This document shows, piece after piece, positions 1 through 7,627 of a stretch of 7,731 nt of DNA (positions are counted from its first letter, which is position 1; every line of letters begins with the position of its first letter). A program made the translations under genes and the position numbers. The notes beneath the pieces are model-generated. The model was not told where the DNA came from, did no database searches, and saw only the letters and a program-made list of their open reading frames with translations. Source of the DNA: Williamwhitmania sp035530955 (GTDB lineage Bacteria; Bacteroidota; Bacteroidia; Bacteroidales; Williamwhitmaniaceae); the NCBI GenBank assembly GCA_035530955.1, contig DATKTT010000132.1:1-7731 (forward strand), in the 5' to 3' direction.

Positions 1-84
1 CAAAAAGTTGTCGATGCCTTGCTATCCTCAAAAAGGGAGATCTCTGTTGAGGAACTTATTAAGTTATCGCTTAAGCAATTATAG
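1..84 (+). CDS. ruvA: Holliday junction branch migration protein RuvA, C-terminal end (5' truncated by window)
   Basis: Frame 1 reads 27 codons and then TAG. The peptide begins QKVVDALLSS and ends VEELIKLSLKQL. This pattern (a short KVVDALL helix, a SVEELIKLSL helix, then an immediate stop) is what the C-terminal domain III of RuvA looks like in Bacteroidota. In the RuvAB complex RuvA binds the four-way Holliday junction, and this small three-helix domain contacts the RuvB motor and regulates it. The junction-binding domains lie upstream of the window. The stop codon is 17 nt before the likely start of sprA, on the same strand. The ruvA-sprA order is common in the phylum and supports the call. 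Only 27 residues are visible, so the identification rests on this short tail plus the gene order. Confidence 0.85.
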   Translation, partial: QKVVDALLSSKREISVEELIKLSLKQL

Positions 85-101
85 AAATTATTTAACTGCG
101 T

Positions 102-167
102 TTGAGCTTGAAAAGGTTTGTTCAGTTTGCCACTGTTTGTTGCATTTGTTTTTCTCCAGCATTTTCG
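102..167 (+). other. Predicted Sec signal peptide of SprA
   Basis: Residues 1-22 have the three classic parts. There is a basic N-region (K4, R5), a hydrophobic core FVQFATVCCICF (residues 6-17), and a C-region SPAFS. A20 and S22 suit the -3 and -1 positions, which puts signal peptidase I cleavage before F23. Three cysteines (C13, C14, C16) sit inside the core. They do not form a lipobox, because no small residue precedes a Cys in the right [LVI][AST][GA]C arrangement, so a lipoprotein signal is unlikely. The result fits an outer-membrane barrel exported by Sec. The exact cleavage site is inferred. The peptide loses two residues if translation begins at the TTG at 108. Confidence 0.8.
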
Positions 168-3100
168 TTTGGTTTAGCACTGGTCAATCATCCAGAGTGC
201 CTGCCCGTGGTAAATGCTGATTATCAGAGTCAGGATACTTCTAACTTACGGTATCAACTGCCATCAGGCGATCCAACAACTGCACCAAAGTCACCTCTCT
301 ACCTGCAAACCCCAACCAATACTGGCTATATTGTTGAGTTTAATCCGGCAACGGGTCAGTACGTTTTTTATGAAAATGTTGGCGATAAGAAGGGTGCTGT
401 TGTAAGGGTTATGACCAAAGAGGAGTACGCGGCCTACCAGCAGCAAAACGCACTGCGGTCCTATTGGGAGCAAAAGCGCAAATCGGAGGCAGGAACCGCT
501 GCCAGCTCCTCATTTCTACCCGACCTTCAACTTGGCGGAGAGACCTTTGACCGAATATTCGGAAGCAACAAAATTGATATTAAGCCACAGGGCAATGCAG
601 AACTCATTCTGGGTCTAAATTCTTCGCGGACCGATAATCCTACCCTTCCGCTACAGCTTCGTAAAACTACCACCTTCGACTTTCAGTCGAAGATTCAGAT
701 GAACGTTACGGGAACAATTGGCGACAAGATGAAGATCCTCGTGAACTATAACACGGAGGCAACCTTCGATTTTGAAAATAATGTGAAGCTGGAGTATACT
801 GGCTACGAGGATGAAATCATACAGAAAATAGAGGCCGGGAATGTTTCCATGCCACTCCCTGGAAGTTTGATTACCGGTAGCCAGAATTTATTTGGCTTCA
901 AAACGGAGTTGAAGTTTGGTAAGCTTACGGTTACCAGCATTTTTTCACAGCAGAAAGGACAGTCGCAAAACATTCAGGTGAAGGGAGGTGCCCAGTCCAG
1001 CGACTTTAAGATAACCTGCGACAACTACGACGCTAACAGACACTTCTTTCTAGGCCAATTCTTTAGAGATATTTACGACAAGTCGCTCAGCACTTTGCCC
1101 ATTATTAGTTCTGGGGTTACTATTACAAAGATTGAAGTTTGGGTAACCAATAAGACATCGGTATTCGATAATTCCCGAAACATCCTTGGCTTAATGGACT
1201 TGGGGGAAGGAACTAACCACATATATTCCTCCTCAACCATTTTCCAAAATGCTGGGAAAGGGCCAAACCCCTCAAACGATATTAATACACTTTATGGATA
1301 TATGCAGGATACCTCTTTGTCTGGTATTCGATCAATTCAAAACATTAGTTCTAAATTAAATGAAATAAACCTTAGCTCAGGACGCGATTATGAGAAAATA
1401 GAAAATGCTAGGAAACTCTCTCCCTCAGAGTTTACCCTCAACCCAAACCTAGGATTTATATCGTTGAACACCGCTCTGAATGCAGATGAGGTGCTTGCGG
1501 TTGCCTATGAATATACCTATAGGGGAAGAACCTACAAAGTTGGCGAACTTTCAACGGATGGTATCTCTGCGCCCAAAGTGCTTATATTAAAGCTATTAAA
1601 GGGAACAAACCTTACTCCAAAACTTCCGACTTGGAACCTAATGATGAAGAATGTCTATTCAATAGGTGCTTATCAGGTTAGTAAGGACAACTTTGTTCTT
1701 AACGTATTGTATCAAGATGCTGAAACAGGGACAACATCTAACTATATCAAAGAGGGTCCAATTGCCAATCAACCGTTGATACGAGTGTTAAATCTTGATA
1801 ACCTCAATGGTCAAGGTGATCCATACCCAGATGGCGTTTTTGATTTTATTGAAGGGGTAACCATTCTGCCAAGTAATGGGAGGATTATTTTCCCAGTCCT
1901 TGAACCATTTGGAAGCCATCTGAATGCCAAACTTGGAGGAGGAGATCTTGCCAAAAAATACGTATACCAAGAACTCTACGACTCTACCCAATCGAAGGCG
2001 CGTCAGGTACCTGAAAAAAATCGATTTATTCTGTCCGGAAGCTACCAGTCAACAGGTGGGTCCGACATTTCCCTTAACGCCATGAATGTGCCTCAGGGGT
2101 CGGTTATTGTTACTGCAGGTGGATTGAAGCTCACGGAGAATGTTGACTACACCGTGGACTATGTACTCGGTAGAGTAAAAATAATTAATCAGGGATTACT
2201 TGAGTCGGGTACACCAATTAACATTTCGCTGGAAAGTAACTCTGCGTTTAACTTACAAACAAAGACACTGGTTGGTACCCATCTCAACTATCAGTTTTCC
2301 GATAATTTCAACATTGGTGCAACCGTTCTTAACCTTACCGAGCGTCCGCTTACTCAAAAGGTAAACTTTGGTTCTGAGCCAATATCCAACACCATCTGGG
2401 GCATGGATGGAACCTACAAAACCGACTCTAGGTTTCTTACAAAGATGATTGATAAAATACCGTTAATTCACACCAAGGAGCCATCGAGTATTTTGTTTGA
2501 GGGTGAGTTTGCTCAACTCTTACCAGGCCATTCTAAGGCAATAGGCTCTTCGGGCACATCCTATATTGACGATTTTGAGGGGAGCGAAACCACCATTGAC
2601 TTAAGGCAGTGGAGCGCTTGGGTGCTGGCCAGTACGCCACAGCACCAACCTGACTTATTTCTCGAGGGTGATCTTCCCAGCGACTTACGATATGGCTTTA
2701 ATAGGGCGAAGTTGGCGTGGTATACCATTGACCCCATTTTTAACGAGAATACCTCCTATACTCCTGACTATATTAAGAGAGACAAAGACCAGCTCTCCAA
2801 CTACTTTGTAAGGCAGGTGTATCAGCAAGAAATTTTCAATACCGATCAAGTTAATGGAGTTCCGTCGAATATTCCAACTCTCAGCCTTGCCTTTTACCCG
2901 CGTGAAAGAGGACCCTATAATTTCGACGTAGCAGGGATGAATCCTAATGGCTTCCTGCAAAACCCGGCCACTCGCTGGGGTGGCATAATGCGTTCGCTAC
3001 CTGTGACCGATTTTGAGGCCTCCAATATTGCATACATCGAGTTTTGGATGATGGACCCCTTTGTTTACGACTCAACGTCCACAGGGGGTGATTTCTACAT

Positions 3101-6100
3101 CGACCTTGGAGATATTTCGGAGGATATCTTACGCGATGGACGAAAGGAATTTGAACAGGGATTGCCAACCTCTGCTGTAGTTACCAACGTAGACACAACC
3201 GTGTGGGGGCGTGTTCCACTAGTTCAAAGTCTTGTAAATGCTTTTAGCAACGATCCCGGTGCCCGTCGTTTTCAGGATGTGGGGTTGGATGGTCTTAGCG
3301 ACGACGACGAAAAGTCGTTCTTTGGAAGTTATGTAGCCGCCATGGAAGGCAAGCTTGTGCCAGGTTCTGCAGCTTTAACGGCCATCGAGAAAGACCCCTC
3401 AGGTGATGACTACCATTTTTACAGAGGGTCAGATTACGATGCAGAGAAACTTGGGGTGCTCGACCGGTACAAGAACTTCAACAACCCCGATGGCAACTCT
3501 CCTGCTGCAGAGAATAGCCCTGAAGGATATTCAACCTCAGCAACCACGGTTCCCGATATGGAGGATATCAACCGGGATAACACCATGAGTGATGGGGAAT
3601 CCTACTTTCAGTATAAGATACACCTGTCACCTCAAGATTTGCAAATTGGAAAAGATTTTGTGACAGATATTAAAAACACAACAGTAGACCTAGCTAACGG
3701 AACTAAGGGACACGTACGATGGTATCAGTTTAAGGTTCCAATATCCGATTACAAGAGCGTTATTGGTTCCATTCAGGATTTTAAGACGATACGATTTATG
3801 CGCATGGTTTTGCGTGGTTTTCAGGATACCACATTCCTTCGTTTTGCTCGTCTGCAGCTAGTTAGAGGGGAGTGGAGGCAGTATGACAATTCGCTACAGG
3901 AAGGTCAGGAGGGGCTTGGCTCAACCGATACTCAAGATCCAAACTTTGAGATTTCTACCGTTAGTGTTGAGGAAAATACGAACCGCCAACCAGTAAACTA
4001 CCTGCTCCCCCCCGGTATTTCAAGAGTTATCGACCCATCAAACCCCCAAATTACGCAGCTTAACGAGCAATCGTTGATGATGAAGGTTCAGGATCTTTCC
4101 GATGGTGATGCTAGGGCTATCTATAAAACGCTGGGTTATGACCTGCGCGACTATAAAAAGATAGTGATGAATGTTCACGCTGAGGCTATCCCTGGTGATG
4201 CCCTTGCTGCTGGAGACCTCTCCCTGTTTATTCGATTGGGGTCCGACTATAAGAATAACTACTACGAGTATGAGATTCCGCTCAGCCTTACACTTCCAGG
4301 AAACTATGCCAATAATGATGCTGGGCGTTTGGCTGTGTGGCCAGATGCCAACTTGATGGACCTTGACCTGAACAAGTTTCCGAATGCGAAGATTGCTCGT
4401 GACGATGCCATGAATAGGCCCGGATCAATGGTAACCTACTCTACCATTTACGAGGTTCTCGACGGGGCTCGTAAAATTAAGGTCGTCGGAAATCCCTCGT
4501 TGAGCGATGTGAAGGTTGTCCTCATTGGTGTGAGAAATCCTTCAAAAATTCATTCACCCCAAGACGATGGTTCTCCGAAATCGGGAATTGTATGGGTAGA
4601 CGAGCTTCGCCTAACCAACTTTGACGAGAGTTCGGGTTGGGCGGCAAATGCGCGTACTCAGATTAAGCTGGCCGATTTAGGTAGCGTTTCGGTGGCCGGA
4701 AGTTTGGTAACCCCTGGTTTTGGTTCACTTGAAAGCACGCTTAACGACAGGAGCAAGGAGGAGATTTACGAGTACGACGTGGCCTCTAATTTGGAGTTGG
4801 GAAAGTTTTTCCCTGCTAAGGCTGGAGTTAAAATTCCAATGTTTGTAAGCTATTCCGAAACATTCAAAAATCCTAAATACGACCCACTCGATCCGGATAT
4901 AACCCTCAAGGAAGCCTTGGCTCACGCCACTTCCCAAAGTGAGAAAGATTCAATAAAACACTATTCTCAGGACTATACGCGGCGAAAAAGCATCAACTTT
5001 ACCAATGTTAAGCTTGTTAAGACAAAGGGTACCCCCCGGTTTTATGATATTGCTAACTGGTCGATGACCTATGCCTACAGCGAGGTGTTTACCCGAAATG
5101 TTAACATCGACCACCAAATACAAAAAAATTACCGAGGTGTGCTGGCCTATAACTTCAATGCACGGCCAAAAACAATATCTCCATTTCAAAAGCTTTCCTT
5201 CCTCAAACCACGACCGCTTGCCCTAGTTCGAGACTTTAACTTCAACTTAATTCCAAGCCAGATTGCTTTTAGGAGCGATCTTACTAGGTCTTATCTTGAA
5301 GTACAGCAACGCAATCTGGATAATCCAAGCCAGGTAATCATGCCGACCTACTCCAAAGACTTTGAGTGGAGTCGCTTTTATGCACTCTCCTGGGATATTA
5401 CCCGCTCAATAAAGATGGACTTTACTGCAACCAATCTTGCCCGGATTGATGAGCCAGTTGGAATGGTTGATAAAGCTCGCGATCCATTGGGTTATGAGAA
5501 CTGGCGAGACTCTGTTTGGGCCAACATTAAAAACTTTGGCCGAAATATTGATTATAACCATACGTTGAATGTCACCTACAATATCCCAATTAACAAGCTG
5601 CCACTTCTTGATTGGACAAATGCATCTGCCCGGTATTCAGGTTCATACGAATGGGTTGCGGCTCCAATTTTAGCCGATACTAGCAGCCTCGATCCAGGCA
5701 ATACAATAAAAAATAGCCAAACGCTTCAACTCACGGGTGGTCTCAACATGCAGACGCTTTACAACAAGGTTGGCTTACTGAAGCGCATTAACAATGAGTT
5801 CGACCAAATGGGTAAGCCCAATGCCAACAAAAAGAAGGAGTTTCGGGAGGTAACCTATGAGGGAACGGTAAGCCTTTCGGCCAAGAAGGCTCGAAGTATA
5901 TACCACCGCCTAGGCACGCAGGACGTCAAGGTTAAGGTCTTTAAGGCTGATGGAAAGGAGGCGAAGGTAACGGTAGATGCAGATACGCCGGACAGGGTAA
6001 GGATAGTTTCCAACGAGGATTTGAAGAATGCCAAGATTCAAATTGTAGGAAAAGTAGTTAAGAAGCCCAACCTATTTGAATTCGCCGGAAAATTGAGTTT

Positions 6101-7487
6101 GCGATTACTCATGTCGGTGAAGAATATTTCACTCACATACCAGCAAGTGGGAGGTATGCTATTGCCAGGATATAAGCCCCAAACTAAGCTGATGGGCATG
6201 AGTAACTACATGGGTGTAACTGCACCCGGATGGCCATTTGTGCTTGGATATCAAGATGAAGCATTTCCCTATGAAGCAGCAAGGAATGGCTGGTTATCTA
6301 AAGATACCACCATTAACAACCCATTCTTAATTAACCGGACTCAGAGCATAAACCTCCGAATATCCATTGAGCCAATTCCGGACTTTAGGATTGAAATAAC
6401 TGGACTTAGAACCCTTGCGCGCAACAAGAGTGAGTATTGGGCTGCTGACCATGCCGGGAACTTTGCTCCTACAAACCCCATAATCAGCGGTAACTATAGC
6501 GTTTCAATAGTAAGTATGTCGTCTGCTTTTGAAAAATCAACGGCTGGAAATGCATATAAATCTGCAGTTTTTGAGCGATTTAAGGCAAATCGCTTTGCGA
6601 TTTCCAAGCGATTGGCCAGCCAACGCGTGACGAGCTCTGCTAATGGCTACGATCCAGCGGTAATTGATCCTGCTTCAGGCTTCTATGACGGGTATGGTCC
6701 ATTATCGCAGCAGGTACTGATACCAGCTTTTTTGGCGGCCTACACTAATACAAATCCATCGAAGGTAAGCTTGGACAACTTTCCTAAAATGCCGATGCCG
6801 AACTGGATGGTTACCTATAATGGGCTGGCTAAGTTGGAACCATTTAAGCAGTGGTTCCGAAGCGTAACCCTATCGCATGGTTATAAATCGGTTTATACCA
6901 TTGGCTCATATTCAACCAACTCCTCGTTTATGGAGAATGGGGATGGTTACTCCTACATTCGAAATGCAAATAACGATTTTGTACCCCAAAACGATATTCT
7001 GAATTTGTCCATTTCGGAGCAGTTTAGCCCACTAATTGGCATTGACTTAGGATGGCAAAACAACCTCACAACTAAGGGCGAAGTAAGGCGCACTCGTAAT
7101 TTAGCGATGAGCTTTGCCAACAACCAGCTGACGGAGCAAACCTCATGGGAATACATTTTTGGCTTTGGTTATCGGTTCGATAACGTTCCCCTTATCTTTG
7201 GGAATCCAGCCACTGGAGGACAAAAGGTTAATAAAACCAACCTGAAGTTAACCACCGATATTTCAATTCGAAATGTTAAGAACTTTATTCGACGCCTAGC
7301 CGAGGGTATCGATGAAATTAGTGGTGGTCAAAAGCTAACAACCATTAGCATTAATGCTGACTACACCATTAGCGCCAAGGTTACCTTGCGAACGTTCTTT
7401 ACCAGAACTATAAATAATCCTTACATCTCCAATGTTTACCCGGTTGCGACCACCAACGTAGGGTTTAGCCTTCGGGTTGAGTTGTAG
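102..7487 (+). CDS. sprA: SprA/Sov, outer-membrane translocon of the type IX secretion system
   Basis: This 2461-residue protein is close in size to Flavobacterium johnsoniae SprA (about 2400 aa) and Porphyromonas gingivalis Sov (about 2500 aa). The family forms a very large single-chain outer-membrane beta-barrel (36 strands in F. johnsoniae) that partners with PorV and a Plug protein and exports folded CTD-tagged cargo laterally. Recognisable family blocks, in order: signal peptide 1-22; first SprA_N-type region with NYNTEATFDFEN (215-226) and EAGNVSMPLPGSLITGSQ (244-261); ANRHFFL with a following EVWVTNK; DGVFDFIEGVT (577-587) and NGRIIFPVLEPFG (592-604); NVPQGSV (662-668); SYIDDFEGSE (820-829); a second SprA_N-type region with IRFMRMVLRGF (1230-1240) and NYANNDAGRLAVWPDAN (from 1401); WVDELRLTNFDESSGWA (1498-1514). 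After that come amphipathic barrel strands up to the terminal FSLRVEL. No frameshift or internal stop is present. An in-frame TAA at 93-95 limits the start to CTG 96, TTG 102 or TTG 108; the first in-frame ATG (411, residue 104) would remove the signal peptide. TTG 102 is used here, and TTG 108 (MKRFVQF) is equally plausible. sprA is probably co-transcribed with ruvA. Confidence 0.97.
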   Translation: MSLKRFVQFATVCCICFSPAFSFGLALVNHPECLPVVNADYQSQDTSNLRYQLPSGDPTTAPKSPLYLQTPTNTGYIVEFNPATGQYVFYENVGDKKGAVVRVMTKEEYAAYQQQNALRSYWEQKRKSEAGTAASSSFLPDLQLGGETFDRIFGSNKIDIKPQGNAELILGLNSSRTDNPTLPLQLRKTTTFDFQSKIQMNVTGTIGDKMKILVNYNTEATFDFENNVKLEYTGYEDEIIQKIEAGNVSMPLPGSLITGSQNLFGFKTELKFGKLTVTSIFSQQKGQSQNIQVKGGAQSSDFKITCDNYDANRHFFLGQFFRDIYDKSLSTLPIISSGVTITKIEVWVTNKTSVFDNSRNILGLMDLGEGTNHIYSSSTIFQNAGKGPNPSNDINTLYGYMQDTSLSGIRSIQNISSKLNEINLSSGRDYEKIENARKLSPSEFTLNPNLGFISLNTALNADEVLAVAYEYTYRGRTYKVGELSTDGISAPKVLILKLLKGTNLTPKLPTWNLMMKNVYSIGAYQVSKDNFVLNVLYQDAETGTTSNYIKEGPIANQPLIRVLNLDNLNGQGDPYPDGVFDFIEGVTILPSNGRIIFPVLEPFGSHLNAKLGGGDLAKKYVYQELYDSTQSKARQVPEKNRFILSGSYQSTGGSDISLNAMNVPQGSVIVTAGGLKLTENVDYTVDYVLGRVKIINQGLLESGTPINISLESNSAFNLQTKTLVGTHLNYQFSDNFNIGATVLNLTERPLTQKVNFGSEPISNTIWGMDGTYKTDSRFLTKMIDKIPLIHTKEPSSILFEGEFAQLLPGHSKAIGSSGTSYIDDFEGSETTIDLRQWSAWVLASTPQHQPDLFLEGDLPSDLRYGFNRAKLAWYTIDPIFNENTSYTPDYIKRDKDQLSNYFVRQVYQQEIFNTDQVNGVPSNIPTLSLAFYPRERGPYNFDVAGMNPNGFLQNPATRWGGIMRSLPVTDFEASNIAYIEFWMMDPFVYDSTSTGGDFYIDLGDISEDILRDGRKEFEQGLPTSAVVTNVDTTVWGRVPLVQSLVNAFSNDPGARRFQDVGLDGLSDDDEKSFFGSYVAAMEGKLVPGSAALTAIEKDPSGDDYHFYRGSDYDAEKLGVLDRYKNFNNPDGNSPAAENSPEGYSTSATTVPDMEDINRDNTMSDGESYFQYKIHLSPQDLQIGKDFVTDIKNTTVDLANGTKGHVRWYQFKVPISDYKSVIGSIQDFKTIRFMRMVLRGFQDTTFLRFARLQLVRGEWRQYDNSLQEGQEGLGSTDTQDPNFEISTVSVEENTNRQPVNYLLPPGISRVIDPSNPQITQLNEQSLMMKVQDLSDGDARAIYKTLGYDLRDYKKIVMNVHAEAIPGDALAAGDLSLFIRLGSDYKNNYYEYEIPLSLTLPGNYANNDAGRLAVWPDANLMDLDLNKFPNAKIARDDAMNRPGSMVTYSTIYEVLDGARKIKVVGNPSLSDVKVVLIGVRNPSKIHSPQDDGSPKSGIVWVDELRLTNFDESSGWAANARTQIKLADLGSVSVAGSLVTPGFGSLESTLNDRSKEEIYEYDVASNLELGKFFPAKAGVKIPMFVSYSETFKNPKYDPLDPDITLKEALAHATSQSEKDSIKHYSQDYTRRKSINFTNVKLVKTKGTPRFYDIANWSMTYAYSEVFTRNVNIDHQIQKNYRGVLAYNFNARPKTISPFQKLSFLKPRPLALVRDFNFNLIPSQIAFRSDLTRSYLEVQQRNLDNPSQVIMPTYSKDFEWSRFYALSWDITRSIKMDFTATNLARIDEPVGMVDKARDPLGYENWRDSVWANIKNFGRNIDYNHTLNVTYNIPINKLPLLDWTNASARYSGSYEWVAAPILADTSSLDPGNTIKNSQTLQLTGGLNMQTLYNKVGLLKRINNEFDQMGKPNANKKKEFREVTYEGTVSLSAKKARSIYHRLGTQDVKVKVFKADGKEAKVTVDADTPDRVRIVSNEDLKNAKIQIVGKVVKKPNLFEFAGKLSLRLLMSVKNISLTYQQVGGMLLPGYKPQTKLMGMSNYMGVTAPGWPFVLGYQDEAFPYEAARNGWLSKDTTINNPFLINRTQSINLRISIEPIPDFRIEITGLRTLARNKSEYWAADHAGNFAPTNPIISGNYSVSIVSMSSAFEKSTAGNAYKSAVFERFKANRFAISKRLASQRVTSSANGYDPAVIDPASGFYDGYGPLSQQVLIPAFLAAYTNTNPSKVSLDNFPKMPMPNWMVTYNGLAKLEPFKQWFRSVTLSHGYKSVYTIGSYSTNSSFMENGDGYSYIRNANNDFVPQNDILNLSISEQFSPLIGIDLGWQNNLTTKGEVRRTRNLAMSFANNQLTEQTSWEYIFGFGYRFDNVPLIFGNPATGGQKVNKTNLKLTTDISIRNVKNFIRRLAEGIDEISGGQKLTTISINADYTISAKVTLRTFFTRTINNPYISNVYPVATTNVGFSLRVEL

Positions 7488-7491
7488 GAAA

Positions 7492-7559
7492 GGTTGTAAA
7501 TTAGAATCGTTCGAAACAAGATGAAGATGGTGCTAAACATGATATTTGTCGGTTGTAAA
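7492..7559 (+). repeat. Pair of GGTTGTAAA direct repeats flanking the spacer
   Basis: The 9-mer GGTTGTAAA occurs at 7492-7500, just after the sprA stop, and again at 7551-7559, where it includes the -33 TTG of the gcvH promoter. Start-to-start distance is 59 bp. Both copies are followed by AT-rich sequence. It could be a regulator binding pair or chance in AT-rich DNA. There is no independent support for a function. Confidence 0.35.
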
Positions 7560-7582
7560 GAATAAGATTTATTTTACCTTTG
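7553..7582 (+). promoter_or_regulatory. Bacteroidetes-type promoter for gcvH (-33 TTG, -7 TACCTTTG)
   Basis: TACCTTTG at 7575-7582 matches the Bacteroidetes -7 consensus TANNTTTG at every fixed position. TTG at 7553-7555 supplies the -33 element, with 19 bp between the two, inside the spacing known for the primary sigma factor (ABfA type) of this phylum. Transcription would start roughly at 7587-7591 and leave a leader of about 40 nt before the gcvH ATG. The element lies in the spacer in the right orientation and at a sensible distance, which argues against chance. The start point itself is inferred. Confidence 0.75.
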
Positions 7583-7610
7583 GCATACAAAAAAATTCAA
7601 ATCGCCTAAT

Positions 7611-7627
7611 TATCAAAAGTATAAAAC
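7611..7627 (+). promoter_or_regulatory. A-rich translation-initiation leader of gcvH, no Shine-Dalgarno
   Basis: The 17 nt before the gcvH ATG (TATCAAAAGTATAAAAC) are mostly A and T and contain no GGAGG-like sequence. Bacteroidota commonly initiate without a Shine-Dalgarno pairing and favour adenines just upstream of the start, so this is the expected initiation context for the phylum and supports the ATG at 7628. Confidence 0.55.

Larger units (their letters stand above)
7488..7627. other. Intergenic region between sprA and gcvH
   Basis: This 140-nt AT-rich spacer has no convincing coding capacity. It contains the gcvH promoter, its untranslated leader and one short direct repeat. I looked for a GC-rich stem followed by a T-run after the sprA stop and found none. 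Either sprA transcription ends without an obvious intrinsic hairpin, or it reads on into gcvH. Confidence 0.8.

Noticed and set aside
85..101. A separate promoter for sprA between ruvA and sprA
   Set aside because: The 17-nt gap and the visible ruvA tail contain no TANNTTTG with a spaced TTG. A promoter further upstream cannot be excluded.
8..220. A 70-codon + strand ORF starting at an ATG, overlapping the ruvA end and the sprA start
   Set aside because: It lies out of frame across two well-supported genes, resembles no family I know, and its end falls inside conserved sprA coding sequence. Treated as a shadow.
1788..5189. Several minus-strand ORFs of 61-91 codons within sprA (for example 2685-2960 and 4950-5189)
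   Set aside because: All are antisense to conserved SprA blocks and have no recognisable motifs or plausible initiation context. Expected by chance in a 7.4-kb open frame.
411..7487. Starting sprA at the first in-frame ATG
   Set aside because: This would delete the signal peptide and about 100 residues of open, in-frame sequence that begins right after the ruvA stop. A TTG start explains the data better.
102..7487. A novel giant adhesin or a new secretion system
   Set aside because: Conserved blocks across the whole length (EAGNVSMPL, NVPQGSV, YIDDFEG, WVDELRLT) and the gene neighbours identify it as the known T9SS translocon SprA/Sov.
7488..7552. Intrinsic terminator after sprA
   Set aside because: Only 4-bp complementarities such as ACAA/TTGT were found, with no GC-rich stem and no T-run after a stem.
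7521..7565. A 14-codon ORF (MKMVLNMIFVGCKE) after sprA with a lipobox-like GC
   Set aside because: It is too short, lacks any initiation signal, and its end overlaps the -33 element of the gcvH promoter. Probably chance.
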